Assembly: GCA_001780725.1 (NCBI GenBank)
Contig: MFIM01000027.1
Location: forward strand, 1 to 48,840
Source: Candidatus Giovannonibacteria bacterium RIFCSPLOWO2_02_FULL_45_28
GTDB lineage: Bacteria; Patescibacteriota; Minisyncoccia; UBA11713; 2-01-FULL-45-33
Direction of reading: 5' to 3'
Length of the DNA: 48,840 nucleotides
Under the pieces are notes generated by a model, which was not told the origin of the DNA, did no database searches, and saw only the letters and a program-made list of their open reading frames with translations. A program made the position numbers and the translations under genes. Below, piece by piece: positions 9,119-17,903 of the stretch. The first letter of the stretch is position 1, and every line of letters starts with the position of its first letter.

Positions 9119-11740
9119 ATGGCGAAAGCAAAGAAAGCAAAAAGGGTGAAAGGTAAAAATCCAAACGTCGCTCCAAAAAAACGCGTTGATTGGAGCAAGG
9201 CGCCAAAAGAATTTTTAGTGAGTATCAGGGAATTGCCTTGGAACGAAATACTTGATGCAATTGAAAAGAAAACCGGTGTAAGACCTAGTCGGCGATCTGC
9301 TTATTACGCTTTCCATAAGGCGAGAATCAGCTTGCCATACCACAAGGAAAACAGACCTGTCAATGAAAAGAAAGAGATGGAAAACGGTGAGCTAATTCCG
9401 GCAAAGCCGAGGAATAAGAAAAAAAATGGCATAAGCGAAGAAGAGAAAAAGATTCTTGAGATTCTTGCGCAGGAGCCACTTGGGCTCCCAATGCAACTGC
9501 TTGCTGAAAAAACCGGGGTCGGGAAAAGGGAGATTGTAAAAAAAATCCAGAAGCTTAAAACGCTTTTGGATGAGAAGGGCTTCTTCCTTTCTGTCAATGA
9601 AAGTAAAAAAACTGTTAATGTTGCAAGAAAGGGTTTTGAAAATATTGAGCCGAAGATTATTGAAATAAAAGTTTCTCCAGAAGAGTACATTAAATGCGGC
9701 GCGAACGTCGGAGTGTTCGCTGGACCTTTTTACGGAAGTGAAGGATATCGGGACGGGCTAATTGAGCTCAATGCCTATGTGCAGAAAGTGCATGCCGTGC
9801 ACTTCCTGTCGCTCCTTGGGTTGGTAGATGGGCGAGATTTGGAGGAACAGGCTAAGGTTCGGGCAGGTTCGCGCTCTAAGAATAAAGAGTACCAATACTG
9901 GGAAAATTTGTTTATTTCCCAGATTGCCAGAGAGCTTTCGTTTTGCCTTCCCAAAATAAAAAAGCCTGATGGTTCGCTTGTGAAGACCTATATATCTACA
10001 AGCCCTAAGGTGGACAAGAACATTGGCGAAGGCATCGCGCTTTTGCTTTCCGAATTGCGGAACGAGGACATAGTTTACTTCGGAAGCAAAAACAACCACC
10101 CGCTCATTGTGAAATACATAGGCGACGAAGGCAAAACCCTGCTTCCTATTACGATCCAGAAATCTTATTTGCCGGCGCAATACGCCTCAACCAAGATTCA
10201 AGGACAGCATCGCAAGCTTCTTAAGATTCACAAGGCCTCCGATATTTTGGTTTTTGGTGGATACGGCGTTTTTGTCCATAAACCTGCTGTCGGAGAAAAA
10301 TCCCGCCCGTATATCGGACTCCCCACCTTACATGCTATTTCTGAACAAGAAACTCGCAACGATTCTGAAAGCGAAATCGGAACAAGAACCATAAAATGGC
10401 GCCCGGACGGAAATTACACGGTTACCTCATCAGATTTTAAGTGGTTATTGCGCCAAGAGCGAGATTTAATTAAGGCTCCGCCAAGCGCGAACGAAACGCA
10501 GAAAAAAATCATCAGCGTTCTTAAAGAACGCGCCACGTTCATCGGTGTTTTGGCGGACAGGCTCGGTGTTTCAAGAGATGAGATCAAAAAAACAATTGAG
10601 GAGCTTGGTTATTTCCGCGCAGGCATTGTGTACGACAAAACCAGCAGGCTGTTTGATTTTTCCAACGAATGGTTCCAAAAAAAGATCAGATATACTTGGC
10701 CGGAAAATTTCGCGGAAGAGGCCATAGTGTCGTTGGCTTGCTTGCATGCTCTAGCAACTTATCCTGCTGACGGCAGAATTCTTACGGATTGTAAGTTTTT
10801 GCTTGACAGAGTTCCTAATTACATTTTAGAAACACGAGCTACCGCATTGGTCATAGCCGGAGACCTTATCCAGGGCTCCAAAGTGCACAATTTGCATTTG
10901 CGCGGTGAGGTTTTTCAAGGGCTTGGGCTTACTGTCCAAGAGCGTGTATCGGCTTACCTTGTGGGGCAAATGATGATTAGGCCTTTCAGAGTGTGGTTTG
11001 CTGAATTCATGCAAGATAAAAAGCCGGAGTCGCTGACTAAAGAAACGCTTATTGCGGCTTTTGAACGATGCCTTGTGACTCTCGGTTTTTGCGCGGGGAA
11101 CCATGATTTGTGGCAAACCGGAGACGCGGTAAGGGCTTTGTGGACGTTCCAGCAAGATCTAGTATGGTTTTTGATGCAAGAGATTTCTAAGACGCTTCAA
11201 ACATATTCGTTGAGCATGGACTTTCTTACATTGGCAGCGTTTTTATCGCTTAAGATTATTCGGGATTGGCCTGACGGACAGATTAGATACCGCACGCCAG
11301 CAGGGATTGCAGTCAAGATCGTGCACCCTCATACGGCGAGAACTGAAACAGCCAGCATTCCTCCAGAGAAACTTCTTTCACAGCACAGCCTTGCGCAGTA
11401 TGTTATTTCGGGGAATTGGCATACTGCGTTTGATATGCAGCAATCAGACGAATTCATGGGGCTGCGTCATATCGTGACAAACCCTACTGTGCTTTTGCGA
11501 ACTTTTTTTGAAGACAATAAAATGAAGCGCACGGACTTCGGAGTTAATGTCAGTTGGCTTAGATCATATCAGGGTCGGATTTACGAAACCGAAAGTGGAT
11601 TTTGGGGAGATAAAATTACGGATGAGTACACTAGGGAAAACAACGCGCGAATGGAAGAAATTCTGCATGAAATAGGAGAAGATATCTTCAGCTCAAAATA
11701 CGGCAAAAAAGCTGTTGAAGAAGTCAAAGCTCCGCAATAA
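9119..11740 (+). CDS. winged-helix domains fused to a calcineurin-like phosphoesterase-type domain
   Basis: Two HTH-like stretches (KKILEILAQEPLGLPMQLLAEKTGVGKREIVKKI; QKKIISVLKERATFIGVLADRLGVSRDEIKKTIEEL) then LVIAGDLIQG, AGNHDLW, SGNWHTAF. Confidence 0.65.
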   Translation: MAKAKKAKRVKGKNPNVAPKKRVDWSKAPKEFLVSIRELPWNEILDAIEKKTGVRPSRRSAYYAFHKARISLPYHKENRPVNEKKEMENGELIPAKPRNKKKNGISEEEKKILEILAQEPLGLPMQLLAEKTGVGKREIVKKIQKLKTLLDEKGFFLSVNESKKTVNVARKGFENIEPKIIEIKVSPEEYIKCGANVGVFAGPFYGSEGYRDGLIELNAYVQKVHAVHFLSLLGLVDGRDLEEQAKVRAGSRSKNKEYQYWENLFISQIARELSFCLPKIKKPDGSLVKTYISTSPKVDKNIGEGIALLLSELRNEDIVYFGSKNNHPLIVKYIGDEGKTLLPITIQKSYLPAQYASTKIQGQHRKLLKIHKASDILVFGGYGVFVHKPAVGEKSRPYIGLPTLHAISEQETRNDSESEIGTRTIKWRPDGNYTVTSSDFKWLLRQERDLIKAPPSANETQKKIISVLKERATFIGVLADRLGVSRDEIKKTIEELGYFRAGIVYDKTSRLFDFSNEWFQKKIRYTWPENFAEEAIVSLACLHALATYPADGRILTDCKFLLDRVPNYILETRATALVIAGDLIQGSKVHNLHLRGEVFQGLGLTVQERVSAYLVGQMMIRPFRVWFAEFMQDKKPESLTKETLIAAFERCLVTLGFCAGNHDLWQTGDAVRALWTFQQDLVWFLMQEISKTLQTYSLSMDFLTLAAFLSLKIIRDWPDGQIRYRTPAGIAVKIVHPHTARTETASIPPEKLLSQHSLAQYVISGNWHTAFDMQQSDEFMGLRHIVTNPTVLLRTFFEDNKMKRTDFGVNVSWLRSYQGRIYETESGFWGDKITDEYTRENNARMEEILHEIGEDIFSSKYGKKAVEEVKAPQ

Positions 11741-11755
11741 CGCGGAGCTTTTTTC
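11727..11755 (+). terminator. Rho-independent terminator with the stop codon in its loop
   Basis: AAGCTCCGC-AATAAC-GCGGAGCTT then T-run; TAA 11738-11740 in the loop. Confidence 0.85.
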
Positions 11756-11808
11756 TATGCGAAACATTGTGATTAAGCCAAAGTTTAATAATCAGACGGA
11801 GGTATTTT

Positions 11809-12429
11809 ATGGATTGTGTTTTTTGCGATAGAAGTCAGTTTGAAGAGCGGCTTTGCGGAGAAACCAAGGATTTCTGGATAATCGCGACTTTGGGGCAGAT
11901 AACCGACGGCGGGTATGTTCTTTTGGCGCCAAAGAGACATGTTGAGTGCGTTGGAGCGATGCGGGAGCCGGAAATTGATTCTTTGAATGAACTTTTGTTT
12001 AAAACGCGAAACGCGCTAATAAACGAATACAGCAATAGAGGGATTGTTTTTGAACATGGCATCGTATGTCAGACTATTAAACATGCGCATTTACATTTAC
12101 TGCCCGGAACAATCGATACTCTAAACGTCTTGTTGAGAATTGTGCAGGATTTCCCGCCTCAAAAATATTTGTTTTCTACTGTTCCGTCTTTAACAAACCT
12201 ACAGAGTATGTACAAAGACAAGCCGTTGCCGTATTTATTGGGACAAGACATTATGGACAGCGGTTTTGTAATTTGCTGGAACCCACTGGCGCCGCCGCAG
12301 TATTTGCGGATTGTTGTAGCTGAAGTGTTGGGCAGGCCCGAACGAGCAAATTGGCGAACGATGGATCCAGAATTTGATAAAAAATTGTGGAGCGAAACAG
12401 TAAAAAGGCTGAAGCCGTATTTTAAATAA
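11809..12429 (+). CDS. HIT-like (histidine triad) protein
   Basis: CVFCDR; VLLAPKRHVECVGAM; IKHAHLHLLPG; SD CGGAGG upstream. Confidence 0.75.
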   Translation: MDCVFCDRSQFEERLCGETKDFWIIATLGQITDGGYVLLAPKRHVECVGAMREPEIDSLNELLFKTRNALINEYSNRGIVFEHGIVCQTIKHAHLHLLPGTIDTLNVLLRIVQDFPPQKYLFSTVPSLTNLQSMYKDKPLPYLLGQDIMDSGFVICWNPLAPPQYLRIVVAEVLGRPERANWRTMDPEFDKKLWSETVKRLKPYFK

Positions 12430-12479
12430 AAAAGTCCTCTGCTGGTTGGCGGATGGGCTTTTTATGTTAAAATGGTTCC

Positions 12480-13112
12480 ATGGATTTAGCTGATATGCTT
12501 ATCAAAAAAGGCGTTTTAAAAAATCCGAGGCTGATTGAAGCGTTCCAAGCGGTGGATAGAAAGTATTTTGTTCCAAAAGAGTTAAAAAGCCATGCTTACA
12601 TTGACGAGCCGCTATCCATCGGCGAAGGGCAGACGATTTCCCAGCCGTGGACGGTGGCGTTTATGCTGGAGCTTTTAGATCCTATACCGGGCGACAACAT
12701 TATGGAAATTGGCTACGGTTCAGGATGGCAGACGGCGCTTTTGGCGGCGACCGGGGCAAATGTGTACGCGATTGAGAGAGTGCCGAAATTGTGCGAATTT
12801 GGAAAGAGAAATTTTGAGGAATTTTTTAAGAGGGGGAGGGGGTTTTATTTTTCAGCGCGCTTTTTCTGCCAAGACGGCACTCTGGGGCTTCCGGAAATCG
12901 CCAAAAAAATCGGGGGATTTGATAAAATTATAGTCGCGGCGGCTGGAGAAAAATTGCCAGAGGCGTGGAAAAACCAGCTAAAAATCGGTGGCAAAATCGT
13001 AGCTCCTATTGCGCATAGCATTTTTGAATTTATAAAAAATCCGGACGGTTCGTTTAACGAGCGCGAACACCGAGGCTTCGCTTTTGTTCCGCTTGTCCCC
13101 GATAAAAAATAA
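12480..13112 (+). CDS. pcm: protein-L-isoaspartate O-methyltransferase
   Basis: DRKYFVP, IGEGQTISQPWTVAFMLELL, IMEIGYGSGWQTALLA: PCMT signatures. Confidence 0.9.
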   Translation: MDLADMLIKKGVLKNPRLIEAFQAVDRKYFVPKELKSHAYIDEPLSIGEGQTISQPWTVAFMLELLDPIPGDNIMEIGYGSGWQTALLAATGANVYAIERVPKLCEFGKRNFEEFFKRGRGFYFSARFFCQDGTLGLPEIAKKIGGFDKIIVAAAGEKLPEAWKNQLKIGGKIVAPIAHSIFEFIKNPDGSFNEREHRGFAFVPLVPDKK

Positions 13113-13874
13113 ATGGAAGAAAATAAAAATTATTTAAATAAATACTTAATTTGGACAGCGGTAGCTGCCGCGCTTGTTTTGCTTTACGTTTTTATAAAAC
13201 TTCCGGAATGGGCAGGACCGCGGGTAGAACCGGCGTCTAGAGAAATTACAATTACAATTCCAGAAGGGTTTAACGTCCGCCAGATAGGCGATGTTTTTGA
13301 AAAACTGGGAATTTTTTCTAAAGAAGATTTTGTGGCGGCAGCGCAGAAAGAAGAAGGATACTTATTCCCCGATACTTACAGGTTTTATAAAGACGCCGAG
13401 CCGCAGGACGTCATAGAAAGAATGAAGGCAAATTTTGGCAAAAAAATCACGCCGGAAATTTTGGCGGAAATAAAGAAAAATAAGAAAACCTTAAGCGACG
13501 TTGTTATTGTGGCGTCTTTGCTTGAAGAAGAAGTTGGTGCCGCGGAGGACAGAAAGATCGTCGCCGGAATTTTATGGAAAAGGCTGGAGCGGAAGATGGG
13601 GTTAAACGTTGACGCCGCTCTGACTTATGTTTTGGGCAAGGCGAGCCATGAATTGACAGCGGAAGATTTGAAATACGATTCTCCATACAACACTTATCGC
13701 TACCGCGGGTTGCCTCCTACGCCGATTTCCAACCCCGGCCTGGATACCATTTTGGCGACGTTAAATCCCACACCATCGCCATATTTTTATTATTTGACAG
13801 ATAAAGAAGGCAAAGCGCATTACGCCGCAACTTTGGAAGAACACGCCCTTAACAAATTCAAATATTTGCGCTAG
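13113..13874 (+). CDS. mltG: endolytic transglycosylase MltG
   Basis: N-terminal TM; EEGYLFPDTYRF; VASLLEEEVGAAEDRKIVAGILWKRL; YNTYRYRGLPPTPISNPG. Confidence 0.93.
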   Translation: MEENKNYLNKYLIWTAVAAALVLLYVFIKLPEWAGPRVEPASREITITIPEGFNVRQIGDVFEKLGIFSKEDFVAAAQKEEGYLFPDTYRFYKDAEPQDVIERMKANFGKKITPEILAEIKKNKKTLSDVVIVASLLEEEVGAAEDRKIVAGILWKRLERKMGLNVDAALTYVLGKASHELTAEDLKYDSPYNTYRYRGLPPTPISNPGLDTILATLNPTPSPYFYYLTDKEGKAHYAATLEEHALNKFKYLR

Positions 13875-13916
13875 GATTTGCACAGATTGATAAGGAAAAA
13901 TCAAGGAGCTGGACAA

Positions 13917-14948
13917 ATGAAAATATTTGTTGTGGGCAACGGAGCCTTCGGAACGGCTTTTACGGGGAAAATGGCGAGACAGAGGCACGCAACGTATCAA
14001 TGGTGCTCAACTCATGATTATCCGCATCTCAAACAAATGCTTGAACTTCAGAGAATGCCGGTAAAAGAAAATAAACTTTATTTGCCGGGAGTGGAACTTA
14101 GTAACAGCATTCAATTTACCGACAGTTTTGAGCCGGCCAAAATCGCGGATGTTGTTTTACTTGCGCAGCCTACAAAATTTATTTGGCAGTCTTTTTACGC
14201 CGTGGCCGGTATGATCAAAGAAAATCCTAAAATGACCATCGCGCTGCTCTCTAAGGGCTTTGATGCGGGGTCCCGGCGCGCTTTGGGTGCTGCCTTAGAA
14301 GATTATTTAAGATCCGGTTTTAAATTCTACAGATTTGCCGTAATTTCCGGACCGACTTTTGCAAGAGATTTAATCGCGCCGGAGAAGAAGCACACTATTT
14401 CCGTTGCAAGTTATAATTTGGGCGCCATTAAAAAACTAAAAGAAATGGCCCAAGGAACAGGCCTTACGCTTCGTGGCACAACTGATCTTTCCGGTGTAAG
14501 TTGGGGCGGGGGGCTTAAAAACGCCTACACTATCGGCTATGGGCTTTTGGAAAAACGGCTTGGCAAAGAACTTCTTTTTGAATATCTTTTGCTTTCGCTT
14601 CAAACGGAAATAAAAAAGTTTTTGGAATTTGCCGGCGCACGCCCAGAAACACTTTGGTCCCCGGCTGTTTGGGAAGATTATTATATGACAGCCCGCGGCG
14701 ATTCACGAAATAGGAGATTCGGTCAATTTCTCGCTGAATATCATAAGCCGGAAGAAATTAAAGAGCACACCAGAACAAATACTGTTGAGGGGTATGAAGC
14801 AATGATGATTTTGTGGGAGATCGCGCAGGAAAATGGTTTGGATATCCCGCTTTTGCACTGCATTCACGCAATTTGCGATAGTGAACACGGAGCGAGTCCG
14901 GGCACTTTCGTAGAATGTTTCAATAGAGTAAAAGCCTTGTCTGGTTGA
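13917..14948 (+). CDS. gpsA: NAD(P)-dependent glycerol-3-phosphate dehydrogenase
   Basis: MKIFVVGNGAFGTAF with SD AAGGAG; LSKGFD; VISGPTFARDL; GLKNAYTIGYG. Confidence 0.85.
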   Translation: MKIFVVGNGAFGTAFTGKMARQRHATYQWCSTHDYPHLKQMLELQRMPVKENKLYLPGVELSNSIQFTDSFEPAKIADVVLLAQPTKFIWQSFYAVAGMIKENPKMTIALLSKGFDAGSRRALGAALEDYLRSGFKFYRFAVISGPTFARDLIAPEKKHTISVASYNLGAIKKLKEMAQGTGLTLRGTTDLSGVSWGGGLKNAYTIGYGLLEKRLGKELLFEYLLLSLQTEIKKFLEFAGARPETLWSPAVWEDYYMTARGDSRNRRFGQFLAEYHKPEEIKEHTRTNTVEGYEAMMILWEIAQENGLDIPLLHCIHAICDSEHGASPGTFVECFNRVKALSG

Positions 14949-14980
14949 CACGGCTTTTTTTGTTTACTATACTTACTACT
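14945..14980 (+). promoter_or_regulatory. rpsP promoter TTGACA-17-TATACT-7-ATG (leaderless)
   Basis: TTGACA 14945-14950, TATACT 14968-14973, ATG 14981; -35 overlaps gpsA stop TGA (14946-14948). Confidence 0.8.
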
Positions 14981-15289
14981 ATGTTAATTATCAGGCTTCA
15001 GCGCGTCGGCAGGAAAAACGATCCGAATTTTCGGATGGTTGTAGTTGAGAAAAAACGCGCTCCGAAAAGCGGGGCGTCTTTGGAGACTGTCGGATCGTAT
15101 AATCCAAAAACCAAAAAAGTACAGTTGAAAAATGACCGTATTAAACATTGGCTCATGAAAGGCGTACAGCTTTCCGACACCGCTCATAATATGCTGGTAA
15201 AAGCAAAAATTATTGAAGCTCCTAAAATTAATAAAGCCGGAGGGGCCAAAAACAGCGAGGTATTGACAAAACCAGCAGAGGGAGTATAA
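14981..15289 (+). CDS. rpsP: 30S ribosomal protein bS16
   Basis: MLIIRLQRVGRKNDPNFRMVVVEKKRAPKSGASLETVGSYNPK; start moved from the ORF-track 14945. Confidence 0.95.
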   Translation: MLIIRLQRVGRKNDPNFRMVVVEKKRAPKSGASLETVGSYNPKTKKVQLKNDRIKHWLMKGVQLSDTAHNMLVKAKIIEAPKINKAGGAKNSEVLTKPAEGV

Positions 15290-15348
15290 TAAGAGCATAA
15301 TCCGAAAGGTCGAAAATCGGCATTAGAAACTAATCTAATTTCAAGCAA

Positions 15349-15681
15349 ATGGCTGCAAAAGGATCATCTAGCGCGTACTCTGACGAGGAATTTTTGGAGT
15401 ATGTGGTAAAAGCGCTTGTAGACAATCCCAGCGCCGTGAAAGTTAGCCGCAAGGTTGATGAGATGGGCGTACTTTTGTCCGTGAAAGTGGACAAAGAAGA
15501 CGTTGGCAAGCTCATTGGCCGCCAGGGAAATACTGCAAATGCGCTGCGCACCTTGCTCCGCGTGGTAGGCATTAAAAACCACGCCAGAGTGAACCTCAAA
15601 ATTGAAGAGCCGGAAGGTTCTACGCATGTGAGAGGAGGCGGCAGGGGAGTAGACGAAGTTGTCGACGACCTTAAACTATAA
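15349..15681 (+). CDS. khpA: KH-domain RNA-binding protein KhpA
   Basis: VKVDKEDVGKLIGRQGNTANALRTLLRV; downstream of rpsP. Confidence 0.9.
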   Translation: MAAKGSSSAYSDEEFLEYVVKALVDNPSAVKVSRKVDEMGVLLSVKVDKEDVGKLIGRQGNTANALRTLLRVVGIKNHARVNLKIEEPEGSTHVRGGGRGVDEVVDDLKL

Positions 15682-15728
15682 TTTTTGCGAAAGCAAAAAT
15701 CCAAAACCCCGCCTTTAGGCGGGGTTTT
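15681..15728 (+). terminator. two tandem hairpins after khpA
   Basis: ATTTTTGC-GAAA-GCAAAAAT (15681-15700) and AAAACCCCGCC-TTTA-GGCGGGGTTTT (15703-15728). Confidence 0.85.
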
Positions 15729-15742
15729 GAGTTAACAAAAAT

Positions 15743-15768
15743 AAAACCGGCGATTAAGCGCCGGTTTT
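15743..15768 (-). terminator. terminator hairpin of the minus-strand gene; stop codon lies in the loop
   Basis: AAAACCGGCG-ATTAAG-CGCCGGTTTT; stop TAA (minus) at 15754-15756. Confidence 0.75.
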
Positions 15769-16212
15769 GATTGAGATCAATGCTGATACCTCATTTGTCA
15801 AATTTTTAAGTTCTACGCTTTTATCTCGCAATGTTCTGGCCAATCTCTTCTCAAAGATTTTTTTCTGATTTTCTCTTGAACGCAATTGTAACAACGTAGG
15901 CGCTTGCGCAAATTCCGCTTGTTCCAGTTTTTGCAAATCTACAACATACTGTTCATACCTTTTCCATCCCATAAAATTATGGGTGGTCGCAAAAGTGTTA
16001 TTACACCTTAAACAATATCTGCTACATTCATTCGGCCCGAAATTTTCTTGATATTGCGTTATTTGTTTGCAAATTGTGCAATATCCGAAATCAATTATTG
16101 TATATTCGTGTGGCGCGCTTTTTTCGTTCCGCAACGCATCCGCGACTTTTAAAAAATCTTCAGCGGTTTCAAGTTTTTGAGCCATATCGTATTTGTATTT
16201 ATAGTCGGCCAT
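15754..16212 (-). CDS. zinc-ribbon-containing hypothetical protein
   Basis: YCTICKQIT...CSRYCLRCNNTF paired CxxC; start MADYK chosen over the overlapping 16269 start. Confidence 0.55.
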   Translation of the reverse strand: MADYKYKYDMAQKLETAEDFLKVADALRNEKSAPHEYTIIDFGYCTICKQITQYQENFGPNECSRYCLRCNNTFATTHNFMGWKRYEQYVVDLQKLEQAEFAQAPTLLQLRSRENQKKIFEKRLARTLRDKSVELKNLTNEVSALISIKTGA

Positions 16213-16268
16213 AGAACCCACTTTTAGATGTTCTAGTTTAAAGTTATCAACTCGGATATAATATGTCA

Positions 16269-16970
16269 ATGCGGTTTGATATTATTACCATATTTCCAGA
16301 AGCTCTCCACGGCTATTTTAATGAGTCCATAATTTCGCGCGCGCAGAAAAATAAATTAGTTAACATCAAAGTTTGGGATTTAAGAAAATTTTCTCGCGAT
16401 AAGCATAAGAAGGTGGACGATAAACCGTATGGCGGGGGGCCGGGGATGGTTCTGAAGATTGAGCCGATTGCGAAGGCGCTAGAGTCAATTTTAAAACTTA
16501 GACGCCGGACGTCTAAGTCAAAGACGTCCGGCGTCTTAATCGTTCTTCTCTCCGTCTCCGGAAAACAATTTAATTCCAAAATGGCCGCTGATTTCGCAAA
16601 AAAATACAATCATATTATTTTAATAGCTGGCCATTACGAAGGCATAGACGAACGAATTAAAAAAGTGATTGAGAATTGGAAATTAAAAATTGAAAATTTA
16701 TCAGTAGGCCCCTACGTTCTTACCGGCGGAGAGTTGCCGGCGATGGTTATTGTTGACGCAGTTTCGCGCCATATCCGCGGCGTTTTGGGGAAAGCTGAAT
16801 CTTTGGAGGAAAAACGCCACGGAGTCGGTGTGCCGGTTTATACCAGACCAGAAATTTTCAAATTTTTGGATAAAAAATACAAAGTTCCTCCGGTGCTTTT
16901 GTCCGGCAACCACAGAAAAATTAATGTGTGGAGAAAAATGCGCGCGAAGTGGATTATTTCGGAAGGGTAA
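16269..16970 (+). CDS. trmD: tRNA (guanine-N1)-methyltransferase
   Basis: MRFDIITIFPEAL; DDKPYGGGPGMVLKIEPI; GHYEGIDERI; VGPYVLTGGELPAMVIVDAVSR. Confidence 0.95.
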   Translation: MRFDIITIFPEALHGYFNESIISRAQKNKLVNIKVWDLRKFSRDKHKKVDDKPYGGGPGMVLKIEPIAKALESILKLRRRTSKSKTSGVLIVLLSVSGKQFNSKMAADFAKKYNHIILIAGHYEGIDERIKKVIENWKLKIENLSVGPYVLTGGELPAMVIVDAVSRHIRGVLGKAESLEEKRHGVGVPVYTRPEIFKFLDKKYKVPPVLLSGNHRKINVWRKMRAKWIISEG

Positions 16971-17868
16971 TTTCCAAATAATTTCCGTCATCTAAAACAA
17001 TAATCTCGTCGGGCTCCAAAGATATGATATTTGGTTGTTTCCCTTGATAAAGCGGGAAAGCGTTCTGCCTGCCGGAAGAATCCATCTCCAGCGCCCAAAC
17101 ACCGTTTGACATAGTTGCAATCAGCCAATCGGGCCAATCTGGATAGGAGAAAACCTGGCGAATCGGGCCCATAAAATTGTTTGGGCCTACTTGCAAAAAT
17201 GGGTTTTTTTGCCACTCCGGCATTTTTTTTGCGTCCTCAAACCAAAAGGTATCAATAACGCCGGAATCCCAATAAATCACCCGTGAGAATGTTTCATCAA
17301 AAACGCTTTCTTTTTTGCTTCGTAAAATTTCCGCGGTTGTCGTACCAAAAATTTTGTAAATATCAAAAAGTTCTTTATTTCTATAAAATTTCTTGTCATC
17401 CCCCAAAATTATAAAATCCTCCGTTTTGGGGATTGCCCAAAATTTTTTTATTGACGCGTATGGGGGCTTATTTTTTTTTATCGGCGGGGTTGTGGTGCCT
17501 AAAATTTTGCCGTCAGGATTTTTCGGCACCAAAAGCGCCGAGCGTGCCGTAACAGTTTCCGACATTACCTCCAATTGTTTTTCCCAGTCCCAAAATCCTT
17601 CTTTTGTTACGGAAACTTTGTATGTTCCGGGCACCAAGTTTTTAATGAGTCCGCTTTTCCCCAAAAACGACGTGCGTTTATGTCTTGAGTCTATAAAAAT
17701 ATCAGCGCCCGTTTCGGAGGCTTGAATAAAAATTCCTCCGGTCTTTAAAATTTTGAAATCGCGCGAAATTCCGTAACCCAAACTGTAAAGAAGGATTGGA
17801 ACGGCGGCAATAAAAAAAAATGATATTGAAGCGTAGAAAAAGACGCGGCGTTTAGCTTTAGTCAGCAT
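16954..17868 (-). CDS. PEGA-domain membrane protein
   Basis: N-terminal TM; GIFIQASETGADIFIDSRHKRTSFLGKSGLIKNLVPGTYKVSVTKEGFWDWEKQLEV. Confidence 0.7.
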   Translation of the reverse strand: MLTKAKRRVFFYASISFFFIAAVPILLYSLGYGISRDFKILKTGGIFIQASETGADIFIDSRHKRTSFLGKSGLIKNLVPGTYKVSVTKEGFWDWEKQLEVMSETVTARSALLVPKNPDGKILGTTTPPIKKNKPPYASIKKFWAIPKTEDFIILGDDKKFYRNKELFDIYKIFGTTTAEILRSKKESVFDETFSRVIYWDSGVIDTFWFEDAKKMPEWQKNPFLQVGPNNFMGPIRQVFSYPDWPDWLIATMSNGVWALEMDSSGRQNAFPLYQGKQPNIISLEPDEIIVLDDGNYLEITLPK

Positions 17869-17903
17869 TGATTTTAATCCCAATTTATCATACATTTGAA
17901 GCG

